From Flavobacteriales bacterium (GTDB lineage Bacteria > Bacteroidota > Bacteroidia > Flavobacteriales > Flavobacteriaceae), in NCBI GenBank assembly GCA_027003085.1, contig JALWYR010000164.1, positions 1 through 5,051 on the forward strand: a DNA stretch of 5,051 nucleotides. The letters run 5' to 3'. The notes below the pieces were generated by a model. It searched no databases. It worked only from the letters and a program-made list of their open reading frames with translations, and had not been told where the DNA came from. Shown piece by piece: positions 1 through 5,051 of this stretch (positions are counted from its first letter, which is position 1; every line of letters begins with the position of its first letter). Made by a program: the position numbers and the translations under genes.

Positions 1-1196
1 TTACTTCGCTGCTGCTGACTACCACCCTGTTTTTTGCCTTGCTGTGGGCGTTGGAAAAACCGCTACTCCATTTGATGGGCGTGGATACGGATATATTCCG
101 GGTGTTTAGCTTTGTGCTGTTTTTCGATACACTGCTGGTGGTGCCCTACGCCTACTTGCGTGTAACGCACCGGCCCGGCCGCTTTTTGTTTTACAAACTG
201 CTCAACAGCGGCATTTTCGCCCTGGGAAATTTGGTATTCCTGCTGTGGTTTGTGCGTTGGTGGGGCGGGGGAGATGCGATGCGTTGGTATTTGAGCCATC
301 CGAAGGTTTACTACATTTTTCTGTCCAATTTCATTGCATCGGGCTTGACCTTTTTGGCATTCCTGCCGGTGCTACGGCATATCCGGCCGGGCATCGACTT
401 CGGACTTTGGAAGCGTATGTTTCGTTACGGTTATCCGGTGATGATTGCAGGTGTGCTTTATATCATCAATGAAAATTTTGACAAACTGGCCCTGGAACGG
501 TTGGCCGGTAAGGAGGTGATGGGGGCCTATTCGGCCGTGTATAAGCTGGGCGTGTTTATGGTGCTGTTTACCACGGCTTTTCGACTGGGTGCCGAGCCCT
601 TCTTTTTTACACGTAGCAAACACAAGGATGCACGAAAGAACTATGCGGTGATAATGTCGGCCTTTACGGCGGTGGCGGGACTATTGCTGCTGGGCGTGAT
701 GACTTTCCTGCAACCGGTGGTGGGTTTGCTTATCCACAACCGGGCCTATTGGAAAGCCTTGCCCATTGTGCCGGTAATACTGACGGCCTACTTGTTTTTC
801 GGCATCTACTACAACCTTTCGGCCTGGTATAAACTGACCGACCGGACGCATTTGGGCGCCTGGCTTTCGCTACTGGGTGCCGTGATTACCGTGGCGGGCA
901 ATGTGTGGGGCATTCCGCGCTACGGGATGATGGCTTCGGCCTGGGCCACATTGGGGGCCTACGGAAGTATGAGCCTTTTGTCGTTCCTTTTGGGCCGGCG
1001 CTATTATCCGGTGCCTTATGCTACGGCCAAAATCGGGCTGTATGTGTTGGTGGCCGCCGGTGGAGGCTTTGCTATGTTCCACTTGTTCTATCATCAATGG
1101 GGCATACGTTTGGTGATACTCATTTTGTACCTGTTGCTTATTTGGCGTAGCGAACCCGAATTGCGCGCGCTGGTTTATTCAAAACTAAAACGATGA
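1..1196 (+). CDS. Oligosaccharide/polysaccharide flippase (Wzx/MATE-like), N-terminus cut off by window edge
   Basis: This is a multispanning inner-membrane protein of the MOP (MATE/Wzx) exporter superfamily, expected to flip lipid-linked oligosaccharides to the periplasmic face. The reading frame is open from the first complete codon at base 3, so the TTG at 39 is not a credible start; about 397 residues are visible. Compared with usual lengths of 450-500 residues, probably the first two or three helices are missing. Numbering from base 3, roughly 11-12 hydrophobic helices occur, near residues 1-17, 32-52, 66-84, 103-123, 144-157, 178-194, 215-236, 252-272, 284-302, 308-329, 344-363 and 367-381. 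The motif NENFDKLALERLAG (about 156-169), followed by AYSAVYKLG, is typical of these flippases at the central helices. The C-terminus is short and basic (SKLKR). The stop overlaps the ddl start in an ATGA, so it is first in a coupled unit. The exact substrate (O-antigen, capsule, other glycan) cannot be read. MurJ is less likely, but only a profile comparison would settle it. Confidence 0.85.
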   Translation, partial: TSLLLTTTLFFALLWALEKPLLHLMGVDTDIFRVFSFVLFFDTLLVVPYAYLRVTHRPGRFLFYKLLNSGIFALGNLVFLLWFVRWWGGGDAMRWYLSHPKVYYIFLSNFIASGLTFLAFLPVLRHIRPGIDFGLWKRMFRYGYPVMIAGVLYIINENFDKLALERLAGKEVMGAYSAVYKLGVFMVLFTTAFRLGAEPFFFTRSKHKDARKNYAVIMSAFTAVAGLLLLGVMTFLQPVVGLLIHNRAYWKALPIVPVILTAYLFFGIYYNLSAWYKLTDRTHLGAWLSLLGAVITVAGNVWGIPRYGMMASAWATLGAYGSMSLLSFLLGRRYYPVPYATAKIGLYVLVAAGGGFAMFHLFYHQWGIRLVILILYLLLIWRSEPELRALVYSKLKR

Positions 1197-2185
1197 AAAA
1201 ACGATTACGCATAGCCGTGGTGATGGGCGGATATTCGTCCGAATACGAAATTTCGATCCGTAGCGGCCAAACGGTGTTGGCCCATCTGCCTGCCGAAAAA
1301 TACGAAACCGTTCCCGTGCTTATCCGTCCCGAAGCTTGGACGGCACGCATCGACGGAAAGGATTATCCGGTGGACCGGAATGATTTTAGTGTGCAAATTG
1401 ACGGCAAGAAACGAACATTCGATTTTGTATTCAACGCCATCCACGGTCACCCGGGCGAAGACGGTGCCCTGCCGGCCTACTTGGAAATGTTGGGCATTCC
1501 GCACAGTTCAGCCGGATTTGATAAAATGGCACTTACGTTCAACAAAATGTACACGCTTTCGGCCGTAAAGGCCTACGGTATTCCTGTGGCACCATCGGTG
1601 TTTGTCCGCAAAGGTGATCCGGTGGATACTAACGAAATAATCCGCAATATCGGTCTGCCCTTGATTGTTAAACCCAACCGGGCGGGGTCCAGTTACGGTA
1701 TTAGCAAGGTCAGACACAAGGATGAACTTCCGGCCGCCTTGGAAACGGCCTATGCCGAGGACGACGAAGTGCTCATCGAACGTTTTATCGAAGGGCGGGA
1801 ATTTTCCATCGGCGTGATAAAACTCAACGGCAAGCCCGAGGTTTTTCCCATCACCGAAATTATTCCCGAAGGCGAATTTTTTGATTACGAAGCCAAATAC
1901 CTGGGCAAATCACGTGAAATCACACCGGCACAATTAGGCGAAGATGAGAAAAAATTACTACGCCAAACTGCGGCCCGTGTATATGAAGTATTGGACCTGG
2001 ACGGCGTGAGCCGGGCCGAATATATCCTGCAAAACGGAGTGCCATATTTCTTGGAAATCAATATGGTTCCGGGACTAACCGAAGCCAGCATCCTGCCGCA
2101 ACAAATCCGTGCGGCCGGAAAAACGCTTGCGTCGGTTTTTGACGAAATTGTCCAAGCCAACCTACCCGAAAATCTGCGTCTATGA
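1193..2185 (+). CDS. ddl: D-alanine--D-alanine ligase
   Basis: This cytoplasmic ATP-grasp ligase joins two D-alanines using ATP, giving the dipeptide that MurF adds to the peptidoglycan precursor. It has 330 residues, slightly above the usual 300-320. The N-terminal loop is MGGYSSEYEIS (11-21). Signature one is HGHPGEDGALPA (84-95) and signature two runs from GVSRAEY (271-277) to FLEINMVPG (286-294). Aligned by eye to E. coli DdlB, Glu15 matches E17, Lys97 matches K118, Lys144 matches K160, Ser150 matches S166, Lys215-Tyr216 match K235-Y236, Arg255 matches R274, Glu270 matches E288, Asn272 matches N290 and Ser281 matches S299. The tyrosine Y236 in DYEAKY argues for D-Ala-D-Ala rather than D-Ala-D-lactate. 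The odd point is E276 in place of metal ligand Asp257. The ATG overlaps the flippase stop and the TGA overlaps the next gene's ATG, implying translational coupling. The start fits because MKKRLRIAVVMGG begins directly at the first strand of the fold. The gene is not in a mur/fts cluster here. Confidence 0.96.
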   Translation: MKKRLRIAVVMGGYSSEYEISIRSGQTVLAHLPAEKYETVPVLIRPEAWTARIDGKDYPVDRNDFSVQIDGKKRTFDFVFNAIHGHPGEDGALPAYLEMLGIPHSSAGFDKMALTFNKMYTLSAVKAYGIPVAPSVFVRKGDPVDTNEIIRNIGLPLIVKPNRAGSSYGISKVRHKDELPAALETAYAEDDEVLIERFIEGREFSIGVIKLNGKPEVFPITEIIPEGEFFDYEAKYLGKSREITPAQLGEDEKKLLRQTAARVYEVLDLDGVSRAEYILQNGVPYFLEINMVPGLTEASILPQQIRAAGKTLASVFDEIVQANLPENLRL

Positions 2186-2979
2186 GACCCGATAGTCCGC
2201 TCTTTACACCCAATGTGTTGGAAATTATCCGCGAGGCCGGGGATTTGATTCGCCGGCATCACGGACGTTTGCCCGCCGGCAGTATCGACCGCAAATCTAC
2301 CCACGATTTTGTTACCGACATCGACCGCCGGGCCGAAAAAATGTTGGTGGATGCCCTGGCCGATATATTACCGGGTGCGGCTTTCCTGACCGAAGAGGAA
2401 ACGGTGCAACAGCGGCGGGCGGAATATACTTGGATTATCGACCCCATCGACGGGACCACCAATTTTATTCACGGATTGTATCCGGTGTGTGTAAGCGTGT
2501 CTTTACAACACGAAGGACGAACAGTTTGGGGAGCTGTTTATGAAGTAGGTGCCGGTGAGATGTTTTATGCCGATGCCGAAGGGGCCTATTTGAACGGGCA
2601 TCCCATAGCGGTTTCCACTTGCCGTAATCTGGACGATGCCCTGCTGGCCACCGGTTTCCCCTACAAAGACTACGACCGGTTGCGGCCCTATATGGACAGC
2701 TTCGAATATTTGATGTTTCACACATCGGGCCTCAGGCGCTTGGGTTCGGCGGCGGCGGATTTGGCCTATGTGGCGGCGGGGCGTATGGATGGCTTTTTCG
2801 AATACGGCCTGCGTCCTTGGGACGTGGCGGCGGGCGCTTTTATTGTGGAAAAAGCCGGCGGAAGGGTTTCGGATTTCGGCGGTGGACAAAATTGGTTATA
2901 CGGCCGTGAAATTATTGCCGATAACGGATTGATTCATAAGGAATTTTTGGCGGTTTTAAAAAAGCGTATGCGACAATAA
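2182..2979 (+). CDS. Inositol monophosphatase family protein (SuhB/IMPase-like)
   Basis: A Mg2+-dependent, Li+-sensitive-type phosphomonoesterase of the FIG superfamily, 265 residues, a normal full length, presumably cytoplasmic. Signature one is WIIDPIDGTTNFIH (84-97) and signature two is WDVAAGAFIVEKAGG (213-227). By eye alignment to human IMPA1, the metal ligands Glu70, Asp90, Asp93 and Asp220 match E71, D87, D90 and D214, and catalytic Thr95 matches T92, so all key residues are present. The stretch GLRRLGSAAADLAYVAAG (183-200) and the following RMDGFFEYG are typical of bacterial IMPase/SuhB proteins. The start ATG overlaps the ddl stop (ATGA), so it is the third gene of the coupled unit. 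The substrate is not settled: myo-inositol-1-phosphate is the family default and would fit inositol lipids known in some Bacteroidota, but paralogues act on 3'-phosphoadenosine 5'-phosphate (CysQ), histidinol phosphate or fructose-1,6-bisphosphate. No sulfate-assimilation or histidine gene is seen nearby to favour these. Confidence 0.92.
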   Translation: MRPDSPLFTPNVLEIIREAGDLIRRHHGRLPAGSIDRKSTHDFVTDIDRRAEKMLVDALADILPGAAFLTEEETVQQRRAEYTWIIDPIDGTTNFIHGLYPVCVSVSLQHEGRTVWGAVYEVGAGEMFYADAEGAYLNGHPIAVSTCRNLDDALLATGFPYKDYDRLRPYMDSFEYLMFHTSGLRRLGSAAADLAYVAAGRMDGFFEYGLRPWDVAAGAFIVEKAGGRVSDFGGGQNWLYGREIIADNGLIHKEFLAVLKKRMRQ

Positions 2980-2989
2980 AATTTTTTAT

Positions 2990-2997
2990 TATTTTTA
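2990..2997 (+). promoter_or_regulatory. Possible Bacteroidota-type -7 promoter element for the lipoprotein gene
   Basis: The 45-base gap between the phosphatase and lipoprotein genes is very AT-rich. TATTTTTA at this place matches the Bacteroidota -7 consensus TAnnTTTG except for the last base. It would give a start of transcription near base 3003 and a leader of about 20 bases. No good TTTG -33 element lies 19-21 bases upstream, where the end of the phosphatase gene is found, so the call is weak. Without it, the lipoprotein would depend on read-through from the upstream unit. Confidence 0.3.
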
Positions 2998-3024
2998 CCC
3001 AAACAACAAAGCTTTTCATAACAA

Positions 3025-3438
3025 ATGAAAAAAATTGTTCTCTTTTTTGTTGTTATCACCCTTGCAAGCTCGTTTTTTTCATGCAGAAAAAAAGAAAAAA
3101 CCGAGCAAGACACGCGTACAAGCTTGCTTATCCGTGCACCCTGGTTGGGTGATTATTACCGGGAATTTGCAAATGGTCAAATAGATTGCGAGGAAAGCTT
3201 GGCGGGCGAAATATTAACCTTCCGGGAGGATGGCACTTTTAGTGTAAGAGGTGGCTCGGAAGATGCCGACGGTCAATGGCGTTTTATCGGTGAGGATTCA
3301 TTGGAATTTCATGTGGCCGGCGATGATCCCATAAGGGTTCATTTGGATACGCTTTCGGATAAGGTTTTGAAAATGAGTATCCAAGAGGTTGATGCCGGAG
3401 TGCTTTACAGGGCCGAAATTCGCTATTACCGCGATTGA
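3025..3438 (+). CDS. Small lipoprotein with lipocalin-like domain, function unknown
   Basis: A 137-residue predicted lipoprotein. Residues 1-19 form a signal peptide (MKK, then a hydrophobic core IVLFFVVITLASSFF), and SFFSC ends in the acylated cysteine C20; this lipobox is loose but acceptable in Bacteroidota. A charged Lys/Glu-rich linker follows (21-30), without a clear acidic run of the Bacteroides surface-export kind, so inner-leaflet or periplasmic placement is as likely as surface display. Residues 40-137 look like a beta-rich, lipocalin-like domain of the sort common in small Bacteroidota lipoproteins: LTFREDGTFSV (64-74), DGQWRF (82-87), a short strand LEFH (93-96), then IRVHLDTLSDKVLKM (103-117) and a last strand near 126-134. 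This fold assignment is by pattern only. The ATG is chosen because the signal peptide begins there; the upstream sequence is A-rich without Shine-Dalgarno. It faces the glycosyltransferase pair end to end with a 30-base gap. The ligand and role are unknown. Confidence 0.82.
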   Translation: MKKIVLFFVVITLASSFFSCRKKEKTEQDTRTSLLIRAPWLGDYYREFANGQIDCEESLAGEILTFREDGTFSVRGGSEDADGQWRFIGEDSLEFHVAGDDPIRVHLDTLSDKVLKMSIQEVDAGVLYRAEIRYYRD

Positions 3439-3468
3439 CTTGTTTGCCTTACCTGAATTTTGGGCCAA

Positions 3469-4437
3469 TCAGCCGTCGAAGCGGATATGGTGTTCTTTTT
3501 CGAATAAACCGGGTTGGTTTTTCATCATTCGGATTTGTTTTATCCAATAACGTAAAAATCGGAACATTCCCGCCGGCATTTTCCATTTGATTTTTTCCAA
3601 CGGTGAAAGGTGTTGCATATTCAGCATACTTTCCAACCAAGCCGGCGCAGGACGGTTCCAATAGCGGAAATTGAGCAGTGTGCCCAAAATATTTTGTTGG
3701 ACAAAATGTTTTTGTTCGGCGGTTTTGGCGGTGGTTAGGTGGCGCTCAAAAAACCGCATAATGGACATCCGCTCATAAAGTTCGGGACGTTTGGTTAAGC
3801 TACCGGGCGTGTCGGTGCGGATAAACACCATGGTAACGGGCATAAAAAACAATGGATATTGTTTGCCCGCGCGCATCCAAAAATCCAAGTCTTCAAACAC
3901 CGGTAAATCTTCGTCAAACAAACCGGTGCGCTCAAACACTTTGCGATGAAAAATCACATTGGAGGAATTGACTACCAAAGCATTCCCGACAGCCAAATGG
4001 AAATAATCTTCCCGGAAACAAGGATGCTTCAAAAACTCGGATAACAGTTCGTTCCGGCGCCGGTAACCGTAAACGCTTTGCGCACTATAAAATCGGATGT
4101 CTTGCCGGCCGGCGCATTCTACGAACCCCGACAAATGTTCCGGCGCCCAAAGATCATCGGCGTCCAAAAGAGCGATAAATTCTCCGGTAGCAGCTCCGAT
4201 ACCCGTGTTCCTTGCCGCCGATACGCCGCGATTGATGTCGTGCCTAAGAAGTTTAACCGGAAACTTGGTATTGTAGAAAGCTACAAGTTCCACGGGTGGT
4301 TTGGCCGAACCGTCGTCCACCACAATCACTTCCGAAGGTAGGTATTTTTGCCGGGCAATGGATTGCAATGCCTGTTCCAAATACGCATTTTGGTTGTAAT
4401 GCGGAATAACCACCGATATGGACGGCCTAGCGGACAT
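3469..4437 (-). CDS. Family 2 glycosyltransferase (GT-A fold)
   Basis: A 322-residue glycosyltransferase that should transfer a sugar from a nucleotide-sugar donor onto a growing envelope glycan at the cytoplasmic side of the inner membrane. The N-terminal GT-A domain is clear: ISVVIPHYNQ (7-16), VIVVDDGS (37-44), NRGVSAARNTGI (69-80) and LLDADD (90-95), which supplies the DXD-type metal and nucleotide site. FEDLDFWMRAG (181-191) carries E182-D183, the position of the catalytic base in this family. The C-terminal third (about 220-322) is basic and aromatic (for example FRYWNR, KIKWKMPAG, RFLRYWIKQIR) without clear membrane helices, and may sit on the membrane surface. The ATG lies within the end of the upstream minus-strand gene, an 11-base overlap in another frame, which suggests coupling. 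No Shine-Dalgarno is seen. Donor, acceptor and linkage cannot be deduced. Confidence 0.92.
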   Translation of the reverse strand: MSARPSISVVIPHYNQNAYLEQALQSIARQKYLPSEVIVVDDGSAKPPVELVAFYNTKFPVKLLRHDINRGVSAARNTGIGAATGEFIALLDADDLWAPEHLSGFVECAGRQDIRFYSAQSVYGYRRRNELLSEFLKHPCFREDYFHLAVGNALVVNSSNVIFHRKVFERTGLFDEDLPVFEDLDFWMRAGKQYPLFFMPVTMVFIRTDTPGSLTKRPELYERMSIMRFFERHLTTAKTAEQKHFVQQNILGTLLNFRYWNRPAPAWLESMLNMQHLSPLEKIKWKMPAGMFRFLRYWIKQIRMMKNQPGLFEKEHHIRFDG

Positions 4438-5051
4438 AAGCCATTATTTTGCGTGCATTGATCCGGTTATCGTAGTGTTCGCCCAATATCCCGCTGCGTA
4501 TTTTACGGGCGGCTTCCACGTCGGGTTCCGTATGCCACAGTTCCCGCAGCCGGTTACGCCATTCCGCGGCCTTATTTTCGACCGCTACGGTCAAATCCGT
4601 CAAAACCGTTTCTTCCACCAGTGGCCGGGAAACCAAAATATGTTTTCCACGGAACAAGGCATACAGGAGTTTGAGTTTCATTCCCGAAGGATTGTCGGAA
4701 TATATCAAATGAACATATGCTTGGCGGATGAGCCGTTCCATTTGTTCGGTCGAAGGATTGGCCACCAGGCCCAGGTGCGGATTCTGCCGGGCCAACGCTT
4801 TGAGTGCTTCCGGCGGATTTTTGCCGGCTACCACCATACGGATACCCAAAGGACGCACCACTTTTTTCCAAAGGAAAAATACGGCCTTTTGGTTTTCAAT
4901 CACACTTAGATTTCCGTGAAACAGCACGAATTTTTCGGTCTCTCCCGTATCGATTTCCACCCTGTCGAAAGGATGAAAAACCGGAATTTCCACCGCCTGC
5001 CCGTAGGCGGATACGTGTTGCGTGTCTGTGGGATGCAGGCAAAAATTATTT
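4427..5051 (-). CDS. GT-B glycosyltransferase (GT4-like), C-terminal part; N-terminus beyond the window edge
   Basis: The visible 207 residues are the donor-binding, C-terminal half of a GT-B enzyme. The frame is open to the right edge (first full codon at 5048-5050), so the in-frame GTG at 4991-4993 is an internal valine and not the start. Numbering from the edge: FVLFHGNLSVIEN (41-53) opens the second Rossmann domain, followed by RMVVAGKNP (71-79), LVANPS (95-100), a helix MERLIRQAYVHLIYSD (104-119) and SGMKLKLLYALFRGKHILVS (122-141), which takes the place of the usual EX7E donor-site region. A helical tail ends in KIMAYVR. This pattern resembles glycosyltransferases annotated in Bacteroidota only as GT4-type or mannosyltransferase-like. 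The likely role is sugar transfer to a surface polysaccharide or lipid-linked glycan with the downstream family 2 enzyme, whose start it overlaps by 11 bases. The sugar is unknown. The family call rests on half a protein. Confidence 0.82.
   Translation of the reverse strand, partial: NNFCLHPTDTQHVSAYGQAVEIPVFHPFDRVEIDTGETEKFVLFHGNLSVIENQKAVFFLWKKVVRPLGIRMVVAGKNPPEALKALARQNPHLGLVANPSTEQMERLIRQAYVHLIYSDNPSGMKLKLLYALFRGKHILVSRPLVEETVLTDLTVAVENKAAEWRNRLRELWHTEPDVEAARKIRSGILGEHYDNRINARKIMAYVR

Noticed and set aside
1885..2304. 139-codon open frame on the minus strand opposite the end of ddl and the start of the phosphatase gene
   Set aside because: It spans two well-supported genes on the other strand and shows no motif, so it is a shadow frame.
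2503..2889. 128-codon open frame on the minus strand opposite the phosphatase gene
   Set aside because: It runs opposite intact IMPase active-site sequence and its residues (many His, Arg, Gln) look like an antisense translation.
2975..2990. AT-only inverted repeat (AATAAAA, 2-base centre, TTTTATT) at the end of the phosphatase gene
   Set aside because: With no G-C pairs it would not make a stable terminator hairpin; such palindromes are expected by chance in AT-rich gaps.
3137..3151. CACCC/GGGTG 5-base stem with 5-base loop inside the lipoprotein gene
   Set aside because: It is short, has no T tract after it and is explained by coding sequence.
3439..3468. 30-base convergent gap searched for a bidirectional terminator or small RNA
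   Set aside because: Only a 3-base GCC/GGC pairing was found, with no T tract on either strand.
3506..3522. Possible weak terminator hairpin (AAACC, 5-base loop, GGTTT then TT) about 70 bases after the lipoprotein stop
   Set aside because: The stem is only 5 pairs with two G-C, lies inside the convergent glycosyltransferase gene, and its T run is part of the stem.
4104..4113. Perfect 10-base palindrome GCCGGCCGGC
   Set aside because: It encodes part of the GT2 protein, and GGCC/CCGG strings are common throughout this DNA, so no site function is implied.
4418..4909. 163-codon open frame on the plus strand opposite the GT-B gene
   Set aside because: It is antisense to a frame with clear GT-B motifs, has no recognisable domain, and its composition is what codon bias on the other strand would produce.

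Overview
The window looks like chromosomal DNA from a member of the Bacteroidota. Three things point there: no gene start has a recognisable Shine-Dalgarno sequence, a short lipoprotein has a Bacteroidota-style lipobox, and the protein sequences (flippase, D-Ala-D-Ala ligase, glycosyltransferases) read like those of this phylum. The coding DNA is of moderate G+C, by eye about half, with frequent GGCC/CCGG. I cannot name the order or genus from sequence alone.

Layout: bases 1-2979 hold a tightly packed rightward unit of three genes: an oligosaccharide/lipid-linked polysaccharide flippase (5' end cut off by the window), D-alanine--D-alanine ligase (ddl) and an inositol-monophosphatase-family phosphatase. 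Both junctions are 4-base ATGA overlaps. After a 45-base AT-rich gap that may hold a weak Bacteroidota promoter comes a small rightward gene (3025-3438) for a lipoprotein with a lipocalin-like beta-rich domain. A 30-base gap separates it from a convergent leftward pair: a family 2 glycosyltransferase (3469-4437), preceded on the minus strand by a GT-B glycosyltransferase whose N-terminal half lies beyond the right edge (4427-5051). These two overlap by 11 bases.

The genes point to cell-envelope construction. The flippase would move lipid-linked glycans across the inner membrane, Ddl makes the D-Ala-D-Ala end of peptidoglycan precursors, and the two glycosyltransferases would add sugars to a surface glycan. 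The phosphatase could act on inositol phosphate or another sugar phosphate. The lipoprotein has no assignable role. No RNA gene, mobile element, CRISPR array or long repeat was seen, and there is no gene-free stretch over 300 bases. I found no convincing novel system. The most useful leads are an Asp-to-Glu change at a predicted metal ligand of Ddl, the unusual coupling of ddl between a flippase and a phosphatase, the poorly characterised GT-B family at the right edge, and a cluster of homopolymer runs in the lipoprotein signal sequence.
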